From an uncultured Bacilli bacterium (GTDB taxonomy: Bacteria > Bacillota_I > Bacilli_A > RF39 > UBA660), in contig CAKOHZ010000001.1 in the NCBI GenBank assembly GCA_934086315.1, forward strand, positions 434,001-498,000: DNA of 64,000 nt. The letters run 5' to 3'. The notes under the pieces are model-generated. The model made no database searches. It was not told the origin of the DNA and saw nothing but the letters and a program-made list of their open reading frames with translations. Below, piece after piece: positions 35,215 through 43,462 of the stretch. The position numbers and the translations under genes were made by a program. Every line of letters starts with the position of its first letter. Position 1 is the stretch's first letter.

Positions 35215-37563
35215 ATGAGAGAAAAAATATTAGAAATAATTGAAAGAGAAAATAGAAATTTAAATCCAATTGAGATAGTTAATATGCTATACAAAAATAG
35301 CACGGTTGAAGATTATAGAAAAGTAATGGATGAACTTGATAAACTATGTAGAGATGGAATACTTAGACAAACAAATGGAAATACTTATAAAAAGAATGAA
35401 TTAATTACAGGTGTTTTAGACATGCATGAAAAAGGTAATGCACATCTTCTAGTAAAAGAAGGGCCAGATATTTTTATAGCTAAAAATAATATGAAAGGTG
35501 CTACTGACAATGATACTGTTCTTGTCGATTATGTAAATAAAGAAAAGAACGAAGGAAAAGTAGTAAAAGTATTAAAACGTTCCCTAGGTAGAAGTTTAGC
35601 AGAAGTAGTAGATGTAGATGGTGTTTATAAAATAGTTCCACTTGATAAAGAACTTCCATATGAAGTAATAGTTGATACAGATAATACTGATTTTAGTTTA
35701 GTAGATGGCTTAATAGTTCACATTGATTATGTAAGAGATTTATCCAAAGGAAAAGTTTTAGCCAAAATAGATAGAGTAATTGGACATAAAAATGCTCCGG
35801 GAAATGATACTGAAATAGCCATGATAGCAAGCGAATTTGGAGTAAGCGTACAAGTACCGGAAGATGCTAAAGAAGAAGCAAAGAAATTTCCAAAAAAATT
35901 AGACCCAATTGAAATAGAAAAAGAATTAAAACTAGGAAGACGTGATCTAAGAGGAGATCCGACAACAACAATGGATGGCAAAGATACTAAAGATATAGAT
36001 GACGCCGTTCATGATGAAATATGTAAAAACGCTAATTATCAAGTAACAGTTGACATCGCAGATGTTAGTTACTATGTAAAAATGGGAAGTGCTATATGGA
36101 AATATGCAGAAAGCAAAGGTAACTCAGACTATCTAGCTAATAAAGTTGGACCAATGCTTCCAATAGAACTTTCGAATGGAATCTGTTCATTAAATCCAAA
36201 TGAAGATAGATACGCAGTAAGTTGTAGAATTGAAATGGACCATTCGGGTCGTATAGTAAACCAAGATGTTTTCTTATCAGTCATTAGATCTAAAAAGAAA
36301 ATGAACTATGATGCAGTTCAAGATATTATAGAAGGAAAAGAAACAGAAGATACAAAAGACTATACAACAATAAAATACACAGTTAAAGATAATGAAACAA
36401 TAGATGATATTGCATTTAAAAATTGCATTACACCAGAAAGATTATTAGAATTTAATAAACTTGAAGACTTTAAACCAGGTAACGAAGTAAATCTACCAAT
36501 TAGTGATATTATCAAATTAATGTACAAAGTTTCTAAAGTTATGGATACTAGACTTTCAAAAGATGGAAAGTGTGACTTTGATTCAAATGGTGAAAAGAAA
36601 CAAATATTTGATGAAAATGATAAACTTATAGATATACAGCCAAGAGTCCAAAGAGAAGCAGAACATATAATTGAAAACCATATGATTTATGCTAATGTTG
36701 GATTTACAAGATTCGTATGTGGTGCTTTAGCTGAGATAATTCCTCAAATGGTACCATTTGTATTCAGAATTCATGAAAAACCAAATCCTAAAAAGATAGA
36801 AGATTTCATGACAATGCTTAGCGTATTTGGAGTAAATTATCCTAAAAAGATTAATCCAGAAAATGTAAGCAGTAGGGATATAAGAGACTTACTTGAATAC
36901 TTAAAAGATAGTGAACACTATAATGTATTTAGTAAAAAACTATTAAGAAGTATGCAAAAGGCAAGATACTCACCTGAAAACGAAGGACACTTCGGTTTAG
37001 GACAAGAAGATTATTGTCACTTTACTTCTCCAATTAGAAGAATGGCAGACTTACTTGTACATACAATATTTAGAGTATTCTTAGTAGAAAAAGATTATAG
37101 TGAAGAAAATTTAAGATTCTGGGCTTCATATTTAACAGAAGTATGTGATCATATATCTGAGTGTGAAAGAACAAGTGCAGAATGTGAATACGCAGTAGAT
37201 GATTATTACGATGCAGTATATATGCAAGACAAAATAGGTAAAACATTTGAAGCAACACTTGATAGTCCAATGCAAAACTCATTCTTCGCAGAAACAACTG
37301 ATAAATATATTGATGGAAAAGTAGATTTCATAATGAACGAAGAAGATGCTAAAGAATTAGAGACACTAACAGATCCTAATGAAATAGAACAATTTATTGC
37401 AGAACATGTAAAACCATTCCCATATGAATACAACGATGCAGTATATGGATATACTAAAAAAGGTAGAGTAGTTTATAGATATGGAGACAAAATACTAGTT
37501 TCTTGTATAGGTAGTAATCCAGACAAACGTGAAATAGACTTCGCATTAGTAAGGAAATTATAA
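35215..37563 (+). CDS. rnr: ribonuclease R with LysM-like insertion
   Basis: The ATG at 35215 has GTAGAGGT upstream. The 782-residue product has a winged-helix start, cold-shock domains, the RNB catalytic core with DIDDAVHDE and DHSGRIVNQ, and a C-terminal S1 domain (about 690-780). RNase R degrades structured RNA 3' to 5' and works with tmRNA/SmpB, encoded next door. Unusual: within the RNB domain, residues 388-429 (YTVKDNETIDDIAFK, ITPERLLEFNKLEDFKPGNEVNLPI) read like a LysM motif, at a place where other RNase R proteins have only a short loop. Confidence 0.95.
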   Translation: MREKILEIIERENRNLNPIEIVNMLYKNSTVEDYRKVMDELDKLCRDGILRQTNGNTYKKNELITGVLDMHEKGNAHLLVKEGPDIFIAKNNMKGATDNDTVLVDYVNKEKNEGKVVKVLKRSLGRSLAEVVDVDGVYKIVPLDKELPYEVIVDTDNTDFSLVDGLIVHIDYVRDLSKGKVLAKIDRVIGHKNAPGNDTEIAMIASEFGVSVQVPEDAKEEAKKFPKKLDPIEIEKELKLGRRDLRGDPTTTMDGKDTKDIDDAVHDEICKNANYQVTVDIADVSYYVKMGSAIWKYAESKGNSDYLANKVGPMLPIELSNGICSLNPNEDRYAVSCRIEMDHSGRIVNQDVFLSVIRSKKKMNYDAVQDIIEGKETEDTKDYTTIKYTVKDNETIDDIAFKNCITPERLLEFNKLEDFKPGNEVNLPISDIIKLMYKVSKVMDTRLSKDGKCDFDSNGEKKQIFDENDKLIDIQPRVQREAEHIIENHMIYANVGFTRFVCGALAEIIPQMVPFVFRIHEKPNPKKIEDFMTMLSVFGVNYPKKINPENVSSRDIRDLLEYLKDSEHYNVFSKKLLRSMQKARYSPENEGHFGLGQEDYCHFTSPIRRMADLLVHTIFRVFLVEKDYSEENLRFWASYLTEVCDHISECERTSAECEYAVDDYYDAVYMQDKIGKTFEATLDSPMQNSFFAETTDKYIDGKVDFIMNEEDAKELETLTDPNEIEQFIAEHVKPFPYEYNDAVYGYTKKGRVVYRYGDKILVSCIGSNPDKREIDFALVRKL

Positions 37564-37564
37564 A

Positions 37565-37993
37565 ATGGAAATACTTAATAGAAAAGCTCATTATGATTAT
37601 TTTATAAAAGAAACTTACGAAGCAGGAATAGAACTACAAGGAACAGAAATAAAAAGTCTTAGAAAAGGAAATGCAAATATAAACGATTCATACGCAAGAA
37701 TAAAAAATGGTGAAGTATATCTAACTAATATGTATATTGCAAAATATGAAGAAGGTAACATATTCAATCACGATGAGAGAAGAGAAAGAAAACTATTGCT
37801 TCATAAAAGAGAAATCTTAAAAATAGATTCAGAAATAACTGCTAAAAGATATACACTAATTCCATTAAAAATATACTTTACAAGAGGTAAAGCAAAAGTA
37901 GAACTAGGTGTATGTCAAGGTAAAAAACTATATGATAAACGTGAATCAATAAAAGAAAGAGATATAAAAAGACACGAATATATAGAGTACTAA
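37565..37993 (+). CDS. smpB: SsrA-binding protein
   Basis: The 142-residue product has the SmpB pattern: AHYDYFIKETYEAGIELQGTEIKSLR, NINDSYARI, NHDERRERKLLLHKREI and a basic tail with KKLYDKRESIKERDIKR. It delivers tmRNA to stalled ribosomes. It follows rnr after one base, a conserved arrangement; the tmRNA gene itself was not seen nearby. Confidence 0.96.
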   Translation: MEILNRKAHYDYFIKETYEAGIELQGTEIKSLRKGNANINDSYARIKNGEVYLTNMYIAKYEEGNIFNHDERRERKLLLHKREILKIDSEITAKRYTLIPLKIYFTRGKAKVELGVCQGKKLYDKRESIKERDIKRHEYIEY

Positions 37994-38019
37994 ATTAATA
38001 TAATATCTTAGGTGGTAAA

Positions 38020-38325
38020 ATGAAGAAAATACCTGAGATATTCGTAAACAAAATAAATAAGAAAATTGATAACAACAAAGAAGTATTCTATTCATATAAA
38101 GATAACGATGAAATAATAGAAGAACCAAAACAATTAGATGAATACACACTTCAAAGAAAAATAAACGAACTCTTTAGATCAAATGATTTCATCTACAAAA
38201 AGAAATTTCACATAAAAACAATAAACGAAGAAAAAGATTATATAATAATATCTAAAAGTTATGACTATCTTCTAACAATAGATGGAACTAAAATAATGAT
38301 AAAAGATATAATTGAAATTAACTAA
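38020..38325 (+). CDS. small unknown protein downstream of smpB
   Basis: The 101-residue acidic and Lys-rich product starts after TTAGGTGGTAAA. It has a helical centre (QLDEYTLQRKINELFRSNDF) and a beta-rich end with two or three strands (KFHIKT, DYIIISKSYDYLLTIDG, KIMIKDIIEI). No membrane segment and no recognised motif. It precedes the secE promoter, which begins directly after its stop codon. Confidence 0.55.
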   Translation: MKKIPEIFVNKINKKIDNNKEVFYSYKDNDEIIEEPKQLDEYTLQRKINELFRSNDFIYKKKFHIKTINEEKDYIIISKSYDYLLTIDGTKIMIKDIIEIN

Positions 38326-38331
38326 AAACAC

Positions 38332-38360
38332 TTGAATTTACCTAATAATTATGGTATTAT
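38332..38360 (+). promoter_or_regulatory. promoter of secE-nusG
   Basis: TTGAAT (38332-38337) and TATTAT (38355-38360) are 17 bases apart. Transcription should begin about 38367. Confidence 0.7.
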
Positions 38361-38366
38361 CTAGAT

Positions 38367-38389
38367 AACACATGAAAGTGTTTTTTTTT
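38367..38389 (+). promoter_or_regulatory. 5'-end hairpin and U tract ahead of the secE ribosome site
   Basis: AACAC and GTGTT close a 6-base loop, followed by a run of T and at once by GGAGG. The hairpin would lie at the extreme 5' end of the message. It may be an attenuator, or a 5' cap-like stabiliser. Confidence 0.5.
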
Positions 38390-38399
38390 GGAGGGTAGA

Positions 38400-38576
38400 A
38401 TGAAAAAAATTAAAAGTTTCTTTAAAGGAGTTAAAAAAGAAGCTAAAACAGTAAAATGGCCAGATGGAAAAACATTAGTAAAATATTCTTGTATAACAGT
38501 AGTAATGCTAGTATTCTTTGGTTTATTCTTTTATGGATTAGATGCATTATTCGCACTAGTTAGGGGGTTATTCTAA
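38400..38576 (+). CDS. secE: preprotein translocase subunit SecE
   Basis: The start at 38400 follows GGAGGG (a TTG at 38388 would lie upstream of the ribosome site). The 58-residue product has an amphipathic basic N-terminus with KKEAKTVKWPDGKTLVKYS, matching the conserved cytosolic helix of SecE, and one membrane helix (about 29-52). It is part of the SecYEG channel and is translated just before nusG with a one-base overlap. Confidence 0.93.
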   Translation: MKKIKSFFKGVKKEAKTVKWPDGKTLVKYSCITVVMLVFFGLFFYGLDALFALVRGLF

Positions 38577-39127
38577 TGGAAGAAAAGAAATTATGGTATG
38601 TTGTTAATGCATACAGTGGACATGAACAAAAAGTTAAAGATTATTTAGAGTCAAGACGTGAAAGCATGGGAATGGAAAACAATATTTTTAGAGTTATTAT
38701 TCCAGAAAGAACAGAAATTGAAGTAAAAGATGGAGTAAAAAAAGAAAGAGTTAAAAAGATGTTCCCAGGATATGTTCTTATCGAAATGATAATGAGCGAT
38801 GAAGCTTGGTATGTTGTACGTAATACTCCAGGAGTAACAGGATTTATAGGTTCATCAGGAAAAGGTGCTAAACCAATTCCACTATCACCAGAAGAAGTTA
38901 AGAAATTTATAGGTGATGGAGTAGATACAACAACACCAATTAATACAGATGTAGAAGTTGGAGACACTGTAACTATCATAGATGGTCCATTCAAAGGAAT
39001 GTATGGTAAGATCGAAAGTGAAGATAAAGAAAATGAAAAACTAACAGTTCTTATCGATCTATTCGGACAAGAAACACCAGTAGAAGTAGACTTAATTCAA
39101 GTATCTAAAAGAGTAGATGAAATATAA
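38576..39127 (+). CDS. nusG: transcription termination/antitermination factor NusG
   Basis: The 183-residue product has the NGN domain (WYVVNAYSGHEQKVKDYLESR, FPGYVLIEMIMSDEAWYVVRNTPGVTGFIG) and a KOW domain with GDTVTIIDGPFKGMYGKIE. It binds RNA polymerase and ribosome, coupling transcription and translation. The order secE-nusG is conserved; here rplK does not follow directly but lies 2.9 kb further, beyond three unrelated genes. Confidence 0.97.
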   Translation: MEEKKLWYVVNAYSGHEQKVKDYLESRRESMGMENNIFRVIIPERTEIEVKDGVKKERVKKMFPGYVLIEMIMSDEAWYVVRNTPGVTGFIGSSGKGAKPIPLSPEEVKKFIGDGVDTTTPINTDVEVGDTVTIIDGPFKGMYGKIESEDKENEKLTVLIDLFGQETPVEVDLIQVSKRVDEI

Positions 39128-39155
39128 TTTTCAGATATAGATTATCGGAGGAATT

Positions 39156-39617
39156 ATGAAAAAGTTAAAGGTTTTAAGTGTAATACTACTTATGTTAATC
39201 TTGATAACTGGATGTAAACAAACTGAACAAAAAGGCAATATGATGAAGTTAGAACTAAATTGTGATGCTGAAAATGGTTATTTATGGCAAACAACAATAT
39301 TAAATTCTAATGTAATTAAATCAGTAGGCGATGAATTTCTTTACAAAGATCAAGACAATGTACTAGAAACTGTCCAAAAGATAACTTTCAAAGCTCTAGA
39401 AGCTGGAAGTGCCGAAATAGAAATTAAATATATAAATACTTCAAAAGAAGATGCGGAAAAAGATTATAGTATAAAATATATAGTAGAAGTTGATAGTGAT
39501 TTAAATATAAAAATACTTAGTAAAACTGGTAAATTTTATGAAGATGAAATTATAACACCGGAACTTTATACTGAAGTAGAAGACAAAAAAGAAGAAAGTC
39601 AATCTAGTGAAAACTAA
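39156..39617 (+). CDS. lipoprotein with chagasin-like (I42) inhibitor domain
   Basis: The 153-residue product has a lipoprotein signal with lipobox LITGC, Cys20 being the lipidated residue. The mature part shows two elements of the chagasin/I42 cysteine-protease inhibitor fold: a CDAENGYLWQ loop (compare NPTTGYxWQ) and KITFKALEAGSAEIEIKYI, the strand pair near the end. A conserved third loop is less clear. The gene has CGGAGGA upstream and lies between nusG and rubrerythrin, in a place normally taken by rplK. The domain call is moderate. Confidence 0.6.
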   Translation: MKKLKVLSVILLMLILITGCKQTEQKGNMMKLELNCDAENGYLWQTTILNSNVIKSVGDEFLYKDQDNVLETVQKITFKALEAGSAEIEIKYINTSKEDAEKDYSIKYIVEVDSDLNIKILSKTGKFYEDEIITPELYTEVEDKKEESQSSEN

Positions 39618-39629
39618 ATTGACTTTTTA
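39597..39629 (+). terminator. terminator overlapping the lipoprotein stop
   Basis: AGTCAATCTAGT (39597-39608) pairs with ACTAAATTGACT (39613-39624) across a GAAA loop with one mismatch, then TTTT. Confidence 0.8.
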
Positions 39630-39682
39630 TATTAAAATGATATACTTAATAAGTAAGAAAAACTTACATAGGAGGTAATAAA

Positions 39683-40222
39683 ATGGAATTAAAAGGAAGT
39701 AAAACAGAAGCGAATCTTTTAGCAGCATTCGCTGGTGAGAGTCAAGCAAGAAATAAATATACTTATTATGCTAGTCAAGCTAAGAAAGATGGTTATGAAC
39801 AAATAGCTGCTATATTTGAAGAAACAGCTAATAATGAGAAAGAACATGCTAAAATGTGGTTCAAAGAATTACATGGTGGAAGCATTCCAAGTACAATTGA
39901 AAACTTAAAAGATGCAGCAGCTGGAGAAAATTATGAATGGACAGATATGTACAAAGAATTTGCCAAAACTGCTAAAGAAGAAGGATTTGACAATATTGCT
40001 AAATTGTTTGAACAAGTAGGTGAAATTGAAAAACATCACGAAGAAAGATATATGAAATTAGTTGGTAATATTGAAAACAATTTAGTATTTGAACGTAATG
40101 AAGAAAAAATTTGGATTTGCAGAAATTGTGGACACGTATATAAAGGAAAAACTGCATTAAAAGTTTGCCCAGTATGTAAACATCCAGAAAGCTACATGGA
40201 ATTAAAAGCTGAAAATTATTAA
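39683..40222 (+). CDS. rubrerythrin
   Basis: The 179-residue product has a diiron four-helix ferritin-like part (EETANNEKEHAKMW, EIEKHHEERYMKL supply ExxH motifs) and a C-terminal rubredoxin domain with CRNC and CPVC zinc/iron ligands. Rubrerythrins reduce hydrogen peroxide in anaerobes, using NADH-derived electrons through rubredoxin or ferredoxin. Its presence suggests an anaerobic host. A strong AGGAGG precedes the start and a perfect terminator follows. Confidence 0.96.
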   Translation: MELKGSKTEANLLAAFAGESQARNKYTYYASQAKKDGYEQIAAIFEETANNEKEHAKMWFKELHGGSIPSTIENLKDAAAGENYEWTDMYKEFAKTAKEEGFDNIAKLFEQVGEIEKHHEERYMKLVGNIENNLVFERNEEKIWICRNCGHVYKGKTALKVCPVCKHPESYMELKAENY

Positions 40223-40223
40223 T

Positions 40224-40256
40224 AAAATGCATTAAAAAATAATGCATTTTTTATTT
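40224..40256 (+). terminator. terminator of the rubrerythrin gene
   Basis: AAAATGCATT (40224-40233) pairs with AATGCATTTT (40241-40250), with more T following. Confidence 0.85.
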
Positions 40257-40295
40257 TGTTATGGTAAAATATTTAAAGAATAGGGTGTGATATTA

Positions 40296-41342
40296 ATGAG
40301 AAGTGCTGTATTAAAAGGTGCTAGAAAAATAGAAGTAGAGAAGAAAGAAAATATGGTTGGCAAAGAAGGATACATTTTAATAGACGTATTAAAAGTTGGT
40401 ATCTGCGGTTCTGATATTCATTATTGGGTGGAAGGAAATCCTAAGAATCTAGTAATGGGTCATGAATTTAGTGGTATTGTTATTGATGCTGCTAATAGTA
40501 AAAAGTTTAAAGAAGGAGATAGAGTTACAGCTCTTCCAATTAGTCCATGTTTAAAATGTAAAAATTGTAAAGAAGGAAATGTACAATTATGTAGTGAAAC
40601 TTGGACACATGCAGTTGGACTTAGCTTAGACTTTCCAGGTGGATTTGGTGGTAGAGTTTTAGTACGTGAAGACATGTTAAGACTTCTTCCAAATACAGTA
40701 AGCTTTGAAGTAGGAGCTATGATTGAGCCAGCGGCAGTAGGTTTAAGAGCAGCAAATGTATCAAACGTTAAAAAAGGAGATAAATGCTTAGTTATAGGTG
40801 GTGGAATCATAGGACTTTTAACAGCTGAATTTCTAAAACTAAAAGGTGCATCTTACGTTGCATTAACAGAAACTAATGAAGCAAGAGGAACTAAATCAGT
40901 AAAATTAGGTGCTGCAGACGAATGGTTTAATGCACTTGATCCAAAATTAACTGAAAAATTAATGACACGTACAAACGCTGAAGGATTCGATGTAGTATGT
41001 GATTGCTGTGGAAATAGCCCAGCATTATCTAGTGGACTTATGTTTACTAAACCAAATGGTAACTTAACTTTAGTTGGCATATCACTTGGAATGGTACAAA
41101 TACCATTAGTTATGGGAGTAATGAAAGAAGTTAATATCAAAGGTTCTATCGCATACAAAAGAGAAGAATTTGATGAAGTTATTGAACTAGCTTCTAAAGG
41201 AAAAATTAACTTAGCAAAATACATAGATGATATTGTAACTTTAGATGACGTACAAAAAGCATTTGAAAGATTAACAAGCGGTATGGATGACGCAGTTAAA
41301 ATACTAGTAGATCCAAACAAACATAAAATCATTGAACTTTAA
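40296..41342 (+). CDS. zinc-dependent medium-chain alcohol/polyol dehydrogenase
   Basis: The ATG at 40296 is chosen over the in-frame GTG at 40287, which is part of the GGGTGTGA ribosome site. The 348-residue product has the catalytic zinc motif CGSDIHYW, GHEFSGIVID, and the structural zinc Cys set CLKCKNCKEGNVQLC, then a Rossmann GGGIIGLL. It resembles sorbitol, xylitol or threonine dehydrogenases; the substrate is open. It is a single gene bounded by terminators. Confidence 0.88.
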   Translation: MRSAVLKGARKIEVEKKENMVGKEGYILIDVLKVGICGSDIHYWVEGNPKNLVMGHEFSGIVIDAANSKKFKEGDRVTALPISPCLKCKNCKEGNVQLCSETWTHAVGLSLDFPGGFGGRVLVREDMLRLLPNTVSFEVGAMIEPAAVGLRAANVSNVKKGDKCLVIGGGIIGLLTAEFLKLKGASYVALTETNEARGTKSVKLGAADEWFNALDPKLTEKLMTRTNAEGFDVVCDCCGNSPALSSGLMFTKPNGNLTLVGISLGMVQIPLVMGVMKEVNIKGSIAYKREEFDEVIELASKGKINLAKYIDDIVTLDDVQKAFERLTSGMDDAVKILVDPNKHKIIEL

Positions 41343-41366
41343 AAGAGGAATTAATCCTCTTTTTTG
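41341..41366. terminator. bidirectional terminator
   Basis: AAAAGAGGA (41341-41349) and TCCTCTTTT (41355-41363) form a 9-bp stem with an ATTAA loop, serving the dehydrogenase and the minus-strand membrane protein gene. Confidence 0.85.
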
Positions 41367-41887
41367 ATGCCATATACTTTATCTTTAGTATCATAAAATA
41401 AGTAAGAATGTACTGGATAATACGTTAGATAATAAAATATAAAGTATGTAAATATAATTAATAAAGTTCCAATCATCTTAGAATACTTAATTTCTTTAGT
41501 ATTAAGAATACAATAACTAATATAAGATATAAGAATATAATCAAGAAATAATAGTACTATAGATACAATCATATTATGTCCTAAGTAATAATCAATAGGT
41601 AAGTAAACAATAAGATATGAAATAATACCAACTATTATAGAAATACCATATGATAAAGAAAAATTATTAAATTTTATATTTTTCTTTCTATAAATAAAAT
41701 ACTCAATTAATGCATAAAAGAGTACTGGAGTAATAAGCAATTTCATATGTTCCCATATACTTTCATTAACAGGGAAAAGTATACTAAATATAAAATTATT
41801 AAACCATTCATACATAAAATGAGATAAAACAGATAAACCCATAATAACAAAAACACCAATAATTTTAATTTTTTTCATAATAATCAT
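41351..41887 (-). CDS. DUF6512-like polytopic membrane protein
   Basis: The 178-residue product has about five hydrophobic helices. A motif PVNESIWEHMKLLITPVLFYALIEY after the first helix recalls the family annotated as DUF6512 in anaerobic Firmicutes (an NESxWEHxK signature). Function is unknown. Two start codons are possible (41887 and 41878); neither has a strong ribosome site. It is a single gene, divergent from rplK. Confidence 0.6.
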   Translation of the reverse strand: MIIMKKIKIIGVFVIMGLSVLSHFMYEWFNNFIFSILFPVNESIWEHMKLLITPVLFYALIEYFIYRKKNIKFNNFSLSYGISIIVGIISYLIVYLPIDYYLGHNMIVSIVLLFLDYILISYISYCILNTKEIKYSKMIGTLLIIFTYFIFYYLTYYPVHSYLFYDTKDKVYGIKKED

Positions 41888-41972
41888 TAATATTATGCTT
41901 ATTTTCCTTGATTTTATACAACTTTTATGCTATTATCAAGTAGTCGATTTATATCGGTGGATATAAATTAGA

Positions 41973-42005
41973 AGTGGGAGATTTAAGGATTATCGCGGAA
42001 CCACT
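41973..42005 (+). promoter_or_regulatory. candidate 5' leader hairpin of rplK-rplA
   Basis: AGTGG (41973-41977) can pair with CCACT (42001-42005), enclosing GAGATTTAAGGATTATCGCGGAA; a second small helix CGCG/CGCG brackets the CCACT. It follows a spacer with several GTGG/TATA elements and is followed by A8. The position, the GTGGGAG start and the ACCAC end resemble the ribosomal-protein leader found before rplK in Bacilli, probably an L1 or L11 site. Confidence 0.45.
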
Positions 42006-42045
42006 CGCGAAAAAAAATAACTAAAATATATAGGAGGTGTTTTTC

Positions 42046-42654
42046 GTGGCAAAGAATGTTGTAAAGAAAATCAAATTACAAATTCCAGCAGGTAAAGCTA
42101 CACCAGCTCCACCAATCGGTACTGGATTAGGACCTACAGGAATTAATCTACAAGAATTCTGTACAAAATACAATGAAGCAACAAGAGAAAAAATGGGAGA
42201 TATCATACCAGTTGAAGTATCTATTTATGATGATAGAACATTTGACTTCGTATTAAAGACTCCACCAACTGCATCATTAATTAAGAAAGCAGCTGGAATT
42301 GAAAAAGGTAGTACAAAAGGTGCTAATAACATTGTTGCAACTATTTCAAAAGACGATATCGTTAAAATAGCTGAAATCAAAATGCCTGATTTAAATGCAT
42401 ATGATCAAGAAGCTGCTATTAATACAGTTGCTGGAACAGCTAGAAATATGGGTGTTGCTATTAAGGGACTTAATGATTCAGAATTAGCTGAACATGCTAA
42501 AGAAGCTGCTGAAGCAGAAGCTCAAGCTGCTAAATTAGAAGAAGCTCTTGAAGAAATGGAAGAAAGTGCTAAAGCTATGGCTGAAGGTGCTAATGTTGAA
42601 GTTGAATCAACAGAACAATCTAAAGAAGACGAAGATAAAGCAAGCGAAGAATAA
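42046..42654 (+). CDS. rplK: ribosomal protein L11 with acidic C-terminal extension
   Basis: The start is GTG at 42046, 8 bases after AGGAGG. Residues 1-143 are a normal L11: KLQIPAGKATPAPPIGTGLGPTGINLQEFC, FDFVLKTPPTASLIKKAAGI, GTARNMGVAIKG. About 59 extra residues follow, made of Ala/Glu-rich helix (AKEAAEAEAQAAKLEEALEE) and an acidic tail ending SKEDEDKASEE. L11 forms the GTPase stalk base with 23S rRNA. Standard L11 ends near residue 141, so the tail is unusual. rplA follows after 69 bases. Confidence 0.96.
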   Translation: MAKNVVKKIKLQIPAGKATPAPPIGTGLGPTGINLQEFCTKYNEATREKMGDIIPVEVSIYDDRTFDFVLKTPPTASLIKKAAGIEKGSTKGANNIVATISKDDIVKIAEIKMPDLNAYDQEAAINTVAGTARNMGVAIKGLNDSELAEHAKEAAEAEAQAAKLEEALEEMEESAKAMAEGANVEVESTEQSKEDEDKASEE

Positions 42655-42723
42655 TTAAATAAAAATAAAATTATTCGTGAGAAAATATAGATAATCCAAA
42701 TACCACATAAGGAGGTTAAGTTT

Positions 42724-43413
42724 ATGAAAAAACATAGTAAGATGTATGTGGAAGCATTAGGTAACGTTGACAAAAATAAAAGTTATGATGTTACTGAAGC
42801 GATAAAAGTACTTAAAAGTCTTAAACCTAGAAAATTTGATGAATCTGTAGACTTAGCATTAAAATTAAATATTGATGCTAAAAAGACTGATCAAAATATC
42901 AGAGGAAGTTTTGTTCTTCCAAATGGAACTGGTAAGACTAAAAGAATATTAGTTGTTACTAAAACTAAAGCTGCTGAAGCTGGTGAAGCTGATTATTGTG
43001 GAGCAGAAGATATGATCGAAAAAATCGAAAAAGAAAATTGGTTCGAATTCGATACAATCGTAGCTACTCCAGAAATGATGCCATTATTAGGTAAACTTGG
43101 TAAAGTTTTAGGTCCTAAAGGATTAATGCCAAACCCAAAACTTGGAACAGTTACTACTAATGTTAAAGATGCAATCACTAATATTAAAAAAGGTATGGTT
43201 GAATATAAGAATGATTCTTATGGAAACGTTCATATGTCAATCGGAAAACTATCATTTAGCGAAGAAAAACTTGAAGAAAATTTAAGAGCTATCGTTAATG
43301 AAATAGTTAAAAACAAACCAACAGCTGTTAAAGGTACTTTTGTTAAAAACATTAGTGTTTCAACAACTATGGGTCCTGGTGTAAAAGTAGATAAAGCATC
43401 TCTAGGATTATAA
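42724..43413 (+). CDS. rplA: ribosomal protein L1
   Basis: The 229-residue product has the L1 signature: FDESVDLALKLNIDAKKTDQNIRG, FDTIVATPEMMPLLGKLGKVLGPKGLMPNPKLGTV, GMVEYKNDSYGNVH. It forms the L1 stalk of the large subunit and commonly represses its own operon by binding the mRNA. The start follows AAGGAGG. It is co-transcribed with rplK; the terminator follows at once, so rplJ-rplL are not in this operon. Confidence 0.97.
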   Translation: MKKHSKMYVEALGNVDKNKSYDVTEAIKVLKSLKPRKFDESVDLALKLNIDAKKTDQNIRGSFVLPNGTGKTKRILVVTKTKAAEAGEADYCGAEDMIEKIEKENWFEFDTIVATPEMMPLLGKLGKVLGPKGLMPNPKLGTVTTNVKDAITNIKKGMVEYKNDSYGNVHMSIGKLSFSEEKLEENLRAIVNEIVKNKPTAVKGTFVKNISVSTTMGPGVKVDKASLGL

Positions 43414-43422
43414 TAAAAAAAT

Positions 43423-43446
43423 AAAGCAGTAGAAATACTGCTTTTT
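43423..43446 (+). terminator. terminator of rplK-rplA
   Basis: AAAGCAGTA (43423-43431) pairs with TACTGCTTT (43436-43444) across GAAA, followed by TT. Confidence 0.85.
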
Positions 43447-43462
43447 AAATGTAAAAAAACCA

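Noticed and set aside
37994..38400. Search for tmRNA (ssrA) next to smpB
   Set aside because: No alanine-tRNA-like ends or tag frame were found in the gaps around smpB.
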